From: Oreohelix idahoensis
Lineage: Eukaryota; Mollusca; Gastropoda; Stylommatophora; Oreohelicidae
NCBI GenBank assembly: GCA_024509875.1
Contig: JAMPIV010017766.1
Location: 1-64,000 of the forward strand
DNA: 64,000 nt
Direction of reading: 5' to 3'
Positions 1 to 11,291 of the stretch are shown piece by piece (the first letter of the stretch is position 1; every line of letters starts with the position of its first letter). A program made the position numbers and the translations under genes. Below the pieces are notes generated by a model. The model searched no databases. It had not been told where the DNA came from and saw only the letters and a program-made list of their open reading frames with translations.

Positions 1-71
1 ATACATACACAAGTAAACTATACTACATAACAACGAAATGGAACATACTGTTTTGCATCATATGAATTTGT

Positions 72-1296
72 GCCAGTGCACTGTGCAGAGCCTGTGGCAA
101 GAGAGCATTAACTTCCAAAACAACACGTCAATTCAGAAAGCGCTGAACTGTTCTAAATTACGTTAATGATCTGTTCTTTGTGTTTGGAATTAACGTATCA
201 GATGATAAACCCACACAGCATTCGACTATATTTTGTAAGAAGTGTTACTTACGAATACAAAATTCAAAAAGGAGGCATAATGAGAAGTGTCTTGAAACAG
301 CCAAGTTACTATCGGAAAACAGTCAGCACATCTGGAAAGACTAAAACCATAATTTAACTATAAGTGAATGTCAACTGTGCAATTATGTTGCAAAGACATC
401 TTTTGGTGTTTTAAAAACAAAAAGCTGCTCTATCCCCTGTAATGTTCTTTCTGACCCCTCCATGTCTAGTCAGTCATTTAGCTGTAGTCAGGATAGCTCT
501 GTACAGTAGGAGGTTGATGTGCCTGCCCACATTAGTGATGATATTGTTCAACTGGAGGTTGATGTGCCAGCTCACATTAAAGGTGATACCATTATTCATT
601 TGGAGGTGGATAACACTACTCACCCTAGCATGCCAGTTTTTGTTGCCACATCTACACCTACCAAGTCAGTTATACATACGACAAGTACATCCACCTCGCC
701 TGTCTTCAAAAGCGACATCACAGTACAACAGTTACTTGCTAAGCCACCTTCACAACCACTAACACAAAAGGAAGAACCCCTATTCACATCCATTGTTAGA
801 AAAAAAACTAGAAACAGCAAAAAGTAATATCATAAAATGCAAAACCAGAGGACAGCCTATTGTACTACAAAAACTAATTAAACATAGAAGAGAAACATCA
901 GTCACCAGAACGCCAACAAACGTAAGCGATCTCAATTGCTTCACACTGTTAGAAAAACATATTGCTGGAACATCAACTGATTCATTAGACCTGCAGCAGG
1001 CACATGAACTACAACGCTGTTCAGAAACGTCACGTCAGGAAATTTGCAGGAAAGCAGGCATTGAAAGTAGAGTTAGAATATCCAAAGAATTAGCAACAGC
1101 CATGAAGGAAACAGTAGGTCTTACGTGGGCACAGGAGAGAAAACAGAGAAGATTGAAAATTGAAAGACGCGCCAGAGGTATTAAAAATATAACTTCACAA
1201 TTAAAATTTATAATGGAAACTCATTTGTTACAAATTTCTCCATCTGTGAATGTACAGATTCATCCTATAAAAAAAAAAAAAAGGAAGTGTGAATGA
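72..1296 (+). pseudogene. Degenerate RAG1 N-terminus-like ORF (N-RAG-TP-like element)
   Basis: One frame starting near 72 reads LCRACGKRA, then FGINVSDD and HSTIFCKKCY, then a third Cys pair in CQLCNY. The spacing and surrounding residues (F-x-I-x-V, His-x-Thr-x-Phe-Cys-x2-Cys-aromatic, then Cys-x2-Cys) match the zinc-binding region before the RING finger of RAG1. The frame is broken by stops at 144-146 (TGA), 342-344 (TAA) and 507-509 (TAG), and it shifts near 800. The second part, 793-1296, is an open basic segment containing LTWAQERKQRRLK, which resembles the Leu-Thr...basic helix following the RING in RAG1. Two imperfect repeats of EVDVPAHI lie near 510-580. No RING and no RAG1 catalytic core is present. 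By analogy with the molluscan N-RAG-TP elements this is probably a decayed mobile element and not a host recombinase gene. Homology is recognised by eye. Confidence 0.6.
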
Positions 1297-1920
1297 TAAT
1301 TGAGCGAAATTTTGGGGCTAGAGCAAATTATGGCAGTTGTTGCTTGAGATTGACAGAATTAACAGAGTGTGGAAATCATTTAATAGATGTATTTTTTAAA
1401 TACACCTATTTATCTATTAAATTGAACATTTCATTTTACTCATGACCATACTTATTTTTACATGACCATCGTGATGTATGATTGAGATAATTGTTAGCTC
1501 TCATGTTTTTGGGGACAATTGGGTGTGTTATTTTAAGGTAATAAATGTGGACTTGCAATTTAATGTTTCAATAATTAATGTTTGACGCATGAAACCAAAA
1601 CAAAACTTTGATATCCATTTTCTGCAGGTTTTCTACTTTTGATTTCTGTAATTTGTTATGCATGTTGATTGTGACCGATTTAGTGAAAATGGCATTATAA
1701 ACAAACCATAACAAAATATAAAAAAAAACGTAAATTTTACACTATTTCAGACTATTATATCTTCTGTTCTAATTGTGATAAAATGTTTGTTCTTGTTCTA
1801 AAATTTACTCTAACATTTCTAGTCTAGCGTTACGCAAAATTAAAGCCGGTATTTATAATAATAAAGTAGCCTAAAAACATTAATTAAGCCCTATCAAAAA
1901 TAAAATCCGCCACCTTTTTT
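1297..1920. other. AT-rich spacer without recognisable gene
   Basis: After an A-run at 1267-1282 the sequence is AT-rich with no coding frame or repeat match elsewhere in the window. It may be the 3' part of the RAG1-like element, but no terminal repeat was found to prove that. Confidence 0.4.
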
Positions 1921-2480
1921 TTCAGTTAGGAAGTTACCAAGTGACCTCTGACAAGATAGCTATAAATAGCGCGATCGGGGGAACAAGGGGAAATAACTAA
2001 AAGATCGCTGGCAAACAGCCGTGTGTATAACAGCACAAAGAAGCTGACAGGGAAATACAAGCAAACAAGTTGCCTCATAAAAGACAAGAATGGAAAACTG
2101 CTCAGCAAATATACAAGAGCAAATGAAGAGGTGGACAGAATATTTTTAGGACCTTCTCAATAGACCAACTCCACAAAACCCCATGGACATCCAGCCAGCA
2201 GAAGAAGAGCTACAAATTAACTGTGAAAGACCAACGAAGGAAGAAATAAAGAAAGCCATAAAGCTTCTAAGAGATGGAAAGGCGTCTGGACCTGATGGCA
2301 TTCCAGCAGAGGAAATCAAAGCAGATATCAACACGGCTACAGAGATGTTATATAAATTACTTGGTAAAGTCTGGGAAAAGGAAGAGATACCAGCAGAATG
2401 GAAGGAAGGATATCTGGTTAAGTTGCCTAAGAAGGGAAATTTACAAGAGTGCACAAATTATAGAGGAATAAAGTTACTAT
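1921..2480 (+). pseudogene. LINE reverse-transcriptase fragment (fingers region)
   Basis: The stretch 2183-2470 encodes KEEIKKAIKLL, GPDGIPAE, PAEWKEGYLVKLPKKGNL and NYRGIKLL, the conserved blocks that open a non-LTR retrotransposon RT domain. An upstream frame around 2030-2150 adds DKNGKLLS-type linker sequence and is shifted relative to it. The copy has no palm motif and stops at a T-run at 2480. It abuts an oppositely oriented LINE piece, so the two are separate insertions. It is non-functional. Confidence 0.75.
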
Positions 2481-2483
2481 TTT

Positions 2484-2822
2484 TTTTTTGACAATTATTC
2501 CTTTGTTCCACTCTGATGCTGTTGTCCCCGTTTTCCAGACTTGTGCAAATAGTGGTTCTAATAGTTCTGCTGCTAGCTCAGGGTCTGTCTTAAATAGCTC
2601 TGCATTTAAGTTATCATGGCCAGGAGCTTTTCCGTTCTTTAACCCTTTGATTGCTGTGATGATTTCTTCTTTCCGTGGAATGTCTGTATTTACATCTAGA
2701 TCGTTTTCAGCCTCAGGAACATTCAATTGTGTCTCTGGTTGTTCCTTGTTCAGAGTTTCTCTGAAGTGCTCTGCCCATCTTGTTTCCTGTCCCTCTGCTG
2801 TCGTGATGAGATTTCCTTGCTT
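2484..2822 (-). pseudogene. LINE RT fragment on minus strand, probably LINE-A middle region
   Basis: The minus strand encodes DKQGNLITTAEGQETRWAEH, KAPGHDNLNAELFK and ASEWNKGIIVK, the linker and first RT blocks of a non-LTR element. This is the segment missing between the endonuclease linker and the RT palm in the LINE-A copies further right, so it may be the missing middle part of the same family (inference). It is joined directly to a LINE-A 3' end at about 2825 and lacks every catalytic block. Confidence 0.7.
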
Positions 2823-2824
2823 AT

Positions 2825-4423
2825 CTCTTTCTTCTTCTTTGATCCTTAGACGCCGACTGTCAAAGCAGTCAGTGGCCATTACGCCTGGTGGCGTCTTGTA
2901 GGGCAACAACAAATTGATTCCACTTTGTTCGGTCGGCGGCCATCCTTTGTACAGTGCCCCAACTCTGGTTCATTCTTTGCATCTCAGCCTCCACAGTCCT
3001 CCGCCAAGTAGTTTTTGGTTGGCCTCTCTTTCGTTTTCCTTCAGGGGTCCATAGCATAGCTGTTCTTGTGATGGCATCGGGGTCTCTTCTGAGGACATGG
3101 CCAACCCAGCTCCAGTGTCTGCCAGCTATGATGGTGTGCATGTCCTCTTGTTTGCTCCAAGTAAGCAGATCTTGGTTGGTGATGGTATTTGGCCAAAAGA
3201 TTCGGAGAATTTTTCTTAGGCATGTTGTGTGAAAAGAGGACAATTTCGACATTTCCTTCTCTGTAACTCTCCAGCATTCCACACCATAGAGAAGCACAGA
3301 AAGCACACAGCTCTGCTATAATCCTAATTTTGTGCTTGTGCTGTACTGAGAGGACTTCCAGATGTTGTTTAGACTAAAAAAGGCTGTTCTTGCTTTGTTC
3401 ATTCTGTTGTTGATGTCTCTGCTTGCTCTGCCATCTGGTGTTACTATGCATCCTAGCTGCATGTATAGTTGGCATAAAGGCTTTTTATGATTGACACTAT
3501 GCAGCTTGGAATTCCATAAGCCCTCAGTATTTTCCATAAACTGTCCCTATGTATACTGTCAAAAGCCTTTTCAAAATCAACGAAATTAATGTCTTTGCCA
3601 TTCTGAGCACTGCTCTATAATGTTCCTGAGGGTAAATATATGATCTACACATCTTCTGTTCTTTCTAAATCCTGCTTGTTCTTTTCTCAGTTTGTGGTCT
3701 ACTGCTTTTTTGCTTATCTCTTACTAATGTAATATTGTTTGCACCTCATTTTCCGCTGATGAATTTAGTTATTTTGTATACTGTGCTTTGTTCATTTCTC
3801 AGCGCTGCCTCTTCTGCCTGTCTTGAAGATTGTCTAGGAAATTCCTTTTGTTGGCTCGGGTTTGGCGTTTAACTTCCTTGTCCAGCTGACTGTACTGTTC
3901 GCTATATAGTTGCTTCAACCTGGGGGACTTCGCTTCTGTTTTCTTTCTTTTCTTTTCCTTTGTCAGTGTTATGGTGTTTAATGTTTCTGGTGTTATTCAG
4001 TCTTGCTTCTTCATTTCCTGGAATCCCAAGCATGATTTGCTACTTTCCTTATATATTGTTGAAATGGTGTTGAATTTCTGGTCTATATCATCAGTCAATG
4101 TCTTTTCCTGACTTTTGGCAAATTGATATCGTTTCTTTATGTCAGCCGCAAAAGCTTTTCTGGTAAGGGGGTCCTTCAATTTGCTGATGTCAAACCTTTT
4201 CTGTGTAGTTACAGTTGGTCCAGCCCTTCTTAGTTTCACTTTCAGTTTTGCTACTACTAAATGGTGATCACTTCCCCCATCTGCACATCTTCACATCTTG
4301 TAATGCATGTCTCCATCTACCGTTAATCATGATGTGGTCTATCTGGTTTCTGTCCCGACCATTTGGTGATTCCCATGTTAATTTGTGAATTTCTTTATGT
4401 GGGAAAAGTGTTCCTCCAATGAC
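2825..4423 (-). mobile_element. LINE-A copy, unit 1 (truncated, internally deleted)
   Basis: Minus-strand reading gives the LINE-A C-terminal region (SKLSSFHTTCLRKILRIFWP, then KRKRGQPKTTWRRTVEAEM) and 3' tail, then earlier RT and endonuclease-linker sequence up to about 4423. Relative to unit 2 about 370 bp of RT sequence is deleted at 3453 and further frameshifts are present. The 3' end is GATCAAAGAAGAAGAA-like, as in all LINE-A copies here. Confidence 0.8.
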
Positions 4424-4451
4424 TAAAATAATTAACAAATAAACTACTCAC

Positions 4452-4520
4452 TTCATAATCTGGTTCCAGTTTTATTTTATCACCACTGAATGCAGCTGTT
4501 GTCTCAACATGTCTTGAAGT
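4452..4520 (-). CDS. Candidate 69-nt exon A, unit 1
   Basis: The exon is bounded by AG (complement at 4521-4522) and GTGAGT (complement at 4446-4451). Only phase 0 is open: 23 codons beginning TSRHVETTAAFSG and ending KIKLEPDYE. Its length is a multiple of three, so skipping or repeating it keeps the frame. It resembles acidic linker exons upstream of zinc-finger exons in invertebrate transcription factors; that assignment is inference. Confidence 0.6.
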
Positions 4521-4719
4521 CTGAGAAGAAAGAGTGATGGACCATAGCAGGATATCTTAAACTGCATTATGACAGTAAAACTAATGTACACATCAAAGGG
4601 AGATGAAAGATGTACACATCAAAGAGAGATGAAAGATGTACACATAAAAGAGAACTTACAAATATTATCTACTATAATTATGCTCCATTTAATGTATGCA
4701 GGTAAAATAAAATTGTAAC

Positions 4720-4788
4720 CTCATTATCTTGTTCCTGTTCCATCCTGACAGCCAGATCAGAGATGTCATTGTCAATATTTGTTTCGTC
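4720..4788 (-). CDS. Candidate 69-nt exon B, unit 1
   Basis: An AG acceptor (complement 4789-4790) and a weak GT donor (GTTACA) bound 23 codons in phase 0, beginning DETNIDNDISD and ending RMEQEQDNE. It has the same length and a similar acidic ending to exon A, which lies about 200 bp downstream on the minus strand. Confidence 0.55.
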
Positions 4789-4965
4789 CTAGAGGGAAAA
4801 CATATCAGAAGAGGACATAAGAAGACAAGATTTAAAATCTAAAAATAAAATAAATGATTTTTGTGAGAATCTCTAGAAATATTTAATTTATTCCACAAAA
4901 GTAGGGGCCAACATTAGGAATAATTAGTGTGTCAGTAGTAACAAGGGGGGAAAAAAATAACTCAC

Positions 4966-4975
4966 TTTACAATCC
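4966..4975 (-). other. Relic of exon C: last 10 nt plus splice donor
   Basis: The complement reads GGATTGTAAA followed by GTGAGT, identical to the 3' end of the complete exon C at 11468-11536. The LINE-A tail begins at 4976, directly against it. The same relic occurs at 7478-7487 and 9981-9990. Confidence 0.75.
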
Positions 4976-6960
4976 TTCTTCTTCTTTCTTCTTTGATCCT
5001 TAGCCGCCGACCGTCAAAGCAGTCAGTGGCCATTATGCCAGGTGGCGTCTTGTAGGGCAACAACAAATTAATTCCACTTTGCTCGGTCGGCGGCCATCCT
5101 TCGTACAGTGCCCCAACTCTGGTTCATTCTTTGCATCTCAGCCTCCACAGTCCTCCGCCAAGTTGTTTTTGGTCGGCCTCTCTTTCGTTTTCCTTCAGGG
5201 GTCCATAGCATAGCTGTTCTTGTGATGGCATTGGGGTCTCTTCTGAGGACATGGCCAACCCAGCTCCAGCGTCTGCCAGCTATGATGGTGTGCATGTCCT
5301 CTTGCTTGCTCCGAGTAAGCAGATCTTGGTTGGTGATGGTATTTGGCCAAAAGATTCGGAGAATTTTTCTTAGGCATGTTGTGTGAAAAGAGGACAATTT
5401 CGACATTTCCTTTTCTGTAACTCTCCAGCTCTCCGCGCCATAGAGAAGCACAGAAAGCACACAGCTCTGATATAATCCTAATTTTGTGCTTGTGCTGTAC
5501 TGAGAGGACTTCCAGATGTTGTTTAGACTAAAAAAGGCTGTTCTTGCTTTGTTCATTCTGTTGTTGATGTCTCTGCTTGCTCTGCCATCTGGTGTTACTA
5601 TGCATCCTAGGTATGTGAAGGCATCTGTCTGTTCCAGTTGCTGATTCCTTACTGATATGGGCTCAGGGTTGCTCACATTGAGCGTCATGACCTCTGTCTT
5701 CTTTAGGTTGATGTTCAAGCCCACCTGCTGGCTATACTTATTAAGTCTATCCGTTTTTTTCCTGGATGTGTTGATGTGAATGTGCTAGCAGTGCAATGTC
5801 ATCTGCATATTCCAGATCTTCCAATGTAGAAAATGTAGTCCATCTTATTCCTCTTGGATTGCCCTCTGTTGTCTGGCGCTTCACCCAGTCTATGACTGTT
5901 AAAAATAGAGTGGTTGATAAGGGGCATCCCTGTCGTACTCCTGTCTTCACTTCAAAGGTTAGGTTGCTCTGCCCAATGCTGCACGTATAGTTGGCATAAA
6001 GGCTTTTTATGATTGACACTATGCAGCTTGGAATTCCATAAGCCCTCAGTATTTTCCATAAACTGTCCCTATGTATACTGTCAAAAGCCTTTTCAAAATC
6101 AACGAAATTAATGTACAACTGTCTTTGCCATTCTGAGCACTGCTCTATAATGTTCCTGAGGGTAAATATATGATCTACACATCTTCTGTTCTTTCTAAAT
6201 CCTGCTTGTTCTTTCCTCAGTTTGTGGTCTACTGCTTTTTTGCTTATCTCTTACTAATGTAATATTGTTTGCACCTCATTTTCCGCTGATGAATTTAGTT
6301 ATTTTGTATACTGTGCTTTGTTCATTTCTCAGTGCTGCCTCTTCTGCCTGTCTTGAAGATCGTCTAGGAAATTCCTTTTGTTGGCTCGGGTTTGGCGTTT
6401 AACTTCCTTGTCCAGCTGACTGTACTGTTCGCTATATAGTTGCTTTAACCTGGGGGACTTCGCTTCTGTTTTTTTTCTTTTCTTTTCCTTTCTCAGTGTT
6501 ATGGTGTTTAATGTTTCTGGTGTTATCCAGTCTTGCTTCTTCATTTCCTGGAATCCCAAGCATGATTTGCTACTTTCCTTATATATTGTTGAAATGGTGT
6601 TGAATTTCTGGTCTATATCATCAGTCAATGTCTTTTCCTGACTTTTGGCAAATTGATATCGTTTCTTTATGTCAGCCGCAAAAGCTTTTCTGGTAAGGGG
6701 GTCCTTCAATTTGCTGATGTCAAACCTTTTCTGTGTAGTTACAGTTGGTCCAGCCCTTCTTAGTTTCACTTTCAGTTTTGCTACTACTAAATGGTGATCA
6801 CTTCCCACATCTGCACCTCTTCTTACCTTCACATCTTGTAATGCATGTCTCCATCTACCGTTAATCATGATGTGGTCTATCTGGTTTCTGTCTCGACCAT
6901 TTGGTGATTCCCATGTTAATTTGTGAATTTCTTTATGTGGGAAAAGTGTTCCTCCAATGA
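4976..6960 (-). mobile_element. LINE-A copy, unit 2 (non-LTR retrotransposon, 5' truncated)
   Basis: Minus-strand coding pieces in order are: the end of the endonuclease ([25 protein letters not shown]) and a basic linker, about 6976-6329; RT palm with FVDFEKAFDS, GVRQGCPLS and YADDIALL, 6118-5747; then the C-terminal region, 5724-5068, ending RTVEAEMQRMNQSW. The RT fingers region is deleted between the linker and palm, and a one-base shift separates the palm from the C-terminal part. The 3' end carries a GAAGAA-type tail. The copy cannot be autonomous. Confidence 0.85.
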
Positions 6961-6989
6961 CTAAAATAATTAACAAATAAACTACTCAC

Positions 6990-7058
6990 TTCATAATCTG
7001 GTTCCAGTTTTATTTTATCACCACTGAATGCAGCTGTTGTCTCAACATGTCTTGGAGT
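6990..7058 (-). CDS. Candidate 69-nt exon A, unit 2
   Basis: Same borders as exon A of unit 1 (AG complement at 7059-7060, donor GTGAGT). The second residue is Pro here (TPRHVETTAAFSG), against Ser in unit 1. The frame is intact. Confidence 0.6.
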
Positions 7059-7231
7059 CTGAGAAGAAAGAATGATGGACCATAGCAGGATATCTTAAAC
7101 TGCATTATGACAGTAAAACTAATGTACACATCAAAGAGAGATGAAAGATGTACACATAAAAGAGAACTTACAAATATTATCTACTATAATTATGCTCCAT
7201 TTAATGTATGCAGGTAAAATAAAATTGTAAC

Positions 7232-7300
7232 CTCATTATCTTGTTCCTGTTCCATCCTGACAGCCAGATCAGAGATGTCATTGTCAATATTTGTTTCGTC
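7232..7300 (-). CDS. Candidate 69-nt exon B, unit 2
   Basis: Copy of exon B with acceptor AG (complement 7301-7302), phase 0 open and the donor GTTACA retained. The coding sequence appears identical to unit 1. Confidence 0.55.
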
Positions 7301-7487
7301 CTAGAGGGAAAACATATCAGAAGAGGACATAAGAAGACAAGATTTAAAATCTAAAAATAAAATAAATGATTTTTGTGAGAATCTCTAGAAATATTTAATT
7401 TATTCCACAAAAGTAGGGGCCAACATTAGGAATAATTAGTGTGTCAGTAGTAACAAGGGGGGAAAAAAATAACTCACTTTACAATCC

Positions 7488-9463
7488 TTCTTCTTCTTTC
7501 TTCTTTGATCCTTAGCCGCCGACCGTCAAAGCAGTCAGTGGCCATTATGCCAGGTGGCGTCTTGTAGGGCAACAACAAATTAATTCCACTTTGCTCGGTC
7601 GGCGGCCATCCTTCGTACAGTGCCCCAACTCTGGTTCATTCTTTGCATCTCAGCCTCCACAGTCCTCCGCCAAGTTGTTTTTGGTCGGCCTCTCTTTCGT
7701 TTTCCTTCAGGGGTCCATAGCATAGCTGTTCTTGTGATGGCATTGGGGTCTCTTCTGAGGACATGGCCAACCCAGCTCCAGCGTCTGCCAGCTATGATGG
7801 TGTGCATGTCCTCTTGCTTGCTCCGAGTAAGCAGATCTTGGTTGGTGATGGTATTCGGCCAAAAGATTCGGAGAATTTTTCTTTGGCATGTTGTGTGAAA
7901 AGAGGACAATTTCGACATTTCCTTTTCTGTAACTCTCCAGCTCTCCGCGCCATAGAGAAGCACAGAAAGCACACAGCTCTGATATAATCCTAATTTTGTG
8001 CTTGTGCTGTACTGAGAGGACTTCCAGATGTTGTTTAGACTAAAAAAGGCTGTTCTTGCTTTGTTCATTCTGTTGTTGATGTCTCTGCTTGCTCTGCCAT
8101 CTGGTGTTACTATGCATCCTAGGTATGTGAAGGCATCTGTCTGTTCCAGTTGCTGATTCCTTACTGATATGGGCTCAGGGTTGCTCACATTGAGCGTCAT
8201 GACCTCTGTCTTCTTTAGGTTGATGTTCAAGCCCACCTGCTGGCTATACTTATTAAGTCTATCCGTTTTTTCCTGGATGTGTTGATGTGAATGTGCTAGC
8301 AGTGCAATGTCATCTGCATATTCCAGATCTTCCAATGTAGAAAATGTAGTCCATCTTATTCCTCTTGGATTGCCCTCTGTTGTCTGGCGCTTCACCCAGT
8401 CTATGACTGTCAAAAATAGAGTGGTTGATAAGGGGCATCCCTGTCGTACTGCTGTCTTCACTTCAAAGGTTAGGTTGCTCTGCCCAATGCTGCACGTATA
8501 GTTGGCATAAAGGCTTTTTATGATTGACACTATGCAGCTTGGAATTCCATAAGCCCTCAGTATTTTCCATAAACTGTCCCTATGTATACTGTCAAAAGCC
8601 TTTTCAAAATCAACGAAATTAATGTCTTTGCCATTCTGAGCACTGCTCTATAATGTTCCTGAGGGTAAATATATGATCTACACATCTTCTGTTCTTTCTA
8701 AATCCTGCTTGTTCTTTCCTCAGTTTGTGGTCTACTGCTTTTTTGCTTATCTCTTACTAATGTAATATTGTTTGCACCTCATTTTCCGCTGATGAATTTA
8801 GTTATTTTGTATACTGTGCTTTGTTCATTTCTCAGTGCTGCCTCTTCTGCCTGTCTTGAAGATCGTCTAGGAAATTCCTTTTGTTGGCTCGGGTTTGGCG
8901 TTTAACTTCCTTGTCCAGCTGACTGTACTGTTCGCTATATAGTTGCTTTAACCTGGGGGACTTCGCTTCTGTTTTTTTTCTTTTCTTTTCCTTTCTCAGT
9001 GTTATGGTGTTTAATGTTTCTGGTGTTATCCAGTCTTGCTTCTTCATTTCCTGGAATCCCAAGCATGATTTGCTACTTTCCTTATATATTGTTGAAATGG
9101 TGTTGAATTTCTGGTCTATATCATCAGTCAATGTCTTTTCCTGACTTTTGGCAAATTGATATCGTTTCTTTATGTCAGCCGCAAAAGCTTTTCTGGTAAG
9201 GGGGTCCTTCAATTTGCTGATGTCAAACCTTTTCTGTGTAGTTACAGTTGGTCCAGCCCTTCTTAGTTTCACTTTCAGTTTTGCTACTACTAAATGGTGA
9301 TCACTTCCCACATCTGCACCTCTTCTTACCTTCACATCTTGTAATGCATGTCTCCATCTACCGTTAATCATGATGTGGTCTATCTGGTTTCTGTCTCGAC
9401 CATTTGGTGATTCCCATGTTAATTTGTGAATTTCTTTATGTGGGAAAAGTGTTCCTCCAATGA
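7488..9463 (-). mobile_element. LINE-A copy, unit 3
   Basis: Nearly identical to the unit 2 copy and with the same missing RT fingers region. Here the palm and C-terminal region stay in one frame, 8530-7580 (316 codons), because the one-base shift of unit 2 is absent. The palm has QGCPLS and YADDIALL; the C-terminal part has SWVGHVLRRDP and GKRKRGRPKTTWRR. The endonuclease remnant and linker occupy 9479-8832. It lacks the endonuclease N-terminus. Confidence 0.85.
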
Positions 9464-9492
9464 CTAAAATAATTAACAAATAAACTACTCAC

Positions 9493-9561
9493 TTCATAAT
9501 CTGGTTCCAGTTTTATTTTATCACCACTGAATGCAGCTGTTGTCTCAACATGTCTTGGAGT
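9493..9561 (-). CDS. Candidate 69-nt exon A, unit 3
   Basis: Third copy of exon A with intact borders and frame, ending KIKLEPDYE before GTGAGT. Confidence 0.6.
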
Positions 9562-9734
9562 CTGAGAAGAAAGAATGATGGACCATAGCAGGATATCTTA
9601 AACTGCATTATGACAGTAAAACTAATGTACACATCAAAGAGAGATGAAAGATGTACACATAAAAGAGAACTTACAAATATTATCTACTATAATTATGCTC
9701 CATTTAATGTATGTAGGTAAAATAAAATTGTAAC

Positions 9735-9803
9735 CTCATTATCTTGTTCCTGTTCCATCCTGACAGCAAGATCAGAGATGTCATTGTCAATATTTGTTTC
9801 GTC
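9735..9803 (-). CDS. Candidate 69-nt exon B, unit 3
   Basis: Third copy of exon B. A single base change in the Ala codon (GCT in GATCTTGCTGTC) leaves the peptide unchanged, and the borders are retained. Confidence 0.55.
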
Positions 9804-9990
9804 CTAGAGGGAAAACATATCAGAAGAGGACATAAGAAGACAAGATTTAAAATCTAAAAAAAAAATAAATGATTTTTGTGAGAATCTCTAGAAATATTTA
9901 ATTTATTCCACATAAGTAGGGGCCAACATTAGGAATAATTAGTGTGTCAGTAGTAACAAGGGGGGAAAAAAATAACTCACTTTACAATCC

Positions 9991-11080
9991 TTCTTCTTCT
10001 TTCTTCTTTGATCCTTAGCCGCCGACCGTCAAAGCAGTCAGTGGCCATTACGCCAGGTGGCGTCTTGTAGGGCAACAACAAATTGATTCCACTTTGCTCG
10101 GTCAGCGGCCATCCTTCGTACAGTGCCCCAACTCTGGTTCATTCTTTGCATCTCAGCCTCCACAGTCCTCCGCCAAGTTGTTTTTGGTCGGCCTCTCTTT
10201 CATTTTCCTTCAGGGGTCCATAGCATAGCTGTTCTTGTGATGGCATTGGGGTCTCTTCTGAGGACATGGCCAACCCAGCTCCAGCGTCTGCCAGCTATGA
10301 TGGTGTGCATGTCCTCTTGTTTGCTCCGAGTAAGCAGATCTTGGTTGGTGATGGTATTCGGCCAAAAGATTAGGAGAATTTTTCTTAGGCATGTTGTGTG
10401 AAAAGAGGACAATTTTGACATTTCCTTCTCTGTAACTCTCCAGCTCTCCACGCCATAGAGAAGCACAGAAAGCACACAGCTCTGATATAATCCTAATTTT
10501 GTGATTGTGCTGTACTGAGAGGACTTCCAGATGTTGTTTAGACTAAAAAAGGCTGTTCTTGCTTTGTTCATTCTGTTGTTGATGTCTCTGCTTGCTCTGC
10601 CATCTGGTGTTACTATGCATCCTAGGTATGTGAAGGCATCTGTCTGTTCCAGTTGCCGATTCCTTACTGATATGGGCTCAGGGTTGCTCACATTGAGCGT
10701 CATGACCTCTGTCTTCTTTAGGTTGATGTTCAAGCCCACCTGCTGGCTATACTTATTAACTCTTACAATCCGGCAAGCCCCGTGAAGTGGCGCGAGTTTA
10801 GTACCAATTTTACGGCTCGCCCCGTGAAGTGGCGCGCGACGGTAATGATAGCAAAACTATCGCGTAAAAACGCGGTTTTAGCTCCCGTATAGTAAGAGTT
10901 AAGTCTATCCGTTTTTTCCTGGATGTGTTGATGTGAATGTGCTAGCAGTGCAATGTCATCTGCATATTCCAGATCTTCCAATGTAGAAAATGTAGTCCAT
11001 CTTATTCCTCTTGAATTGCCCTCTGTTGTCTGGCGCATCACCCAGTCTATGACTGTTAAAAATAGAGTGGTTGATAAGGG
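9991..11080 (-). mobile_element. LINE-A copy, unit 4 (shortened)
   Basis: Contains the LINE-A tail, C-terminal region (10739-10200 on the minus strand) and part of the RT palm (YADDIALL near 10960), then jumps at about 11080 straight into intron sequence shared with other units. Endonuclease, linker and exon A are lost. It is interrupted at 10760-10898 by a TTAA-flanked MITE. Confidence 0.8.
10760..10898. mobile_element. 139-bp MITE with TTAA target duplication (piggyBac-type)
   Basis: The other array units read CTTATTAAGTC here; this unit has TTAA (10756-10759), an insert, then TTAA (10899-10902). The insert begins CTCTTAC and ends GTAAGAG, with the terminal inverted repeat extending to 12 matches in 14. 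A GCCCCGTGAAGTGGCGCG motif occurs twice inside as a direct repeat. TTAA duplication is the signature of piggyBac transposition. The element has no coding capacity and would need a transposase in trans. Confidence 0.88.
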
Positions 11081-11222
11081 ATATCTTAAACTGCATTATG
11101 ACAGTAAAACTAATGTACACATCAAAGAGAGATGAAAGATGTACACATAAAAGAGAACTTACAAATATTATCTACTTTAATTATGCTCCATTTAATGTAT
11201 GTAGGTAAAATAAAATTGTAAC

Positions 11223-11291
11223 CTCATTATCTTGTTCCTGTTCCATCCTGACAGCCAGATCAGAGATGTCATTGTCAATATTTGTTTCGTC
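11223..11291 (-). CDS. Candidate 69-nt exon B, unit 4
   Basis: Fourth exon B copy with acceptor AG (complement 11292-11293), phase 0 open and donor GTTACA. Its exon A partner is deleted in this unit. Confidence 0.55.

Noticed and set aside
2954..3232. Plus-strand 92-codon ORFs repeated in each LINE-A unit (also at 5108, 7620, 10123)
   Set aside because: Antisense shadow of the LINE-A C-terminal coding region; conserved only because the LINE is.
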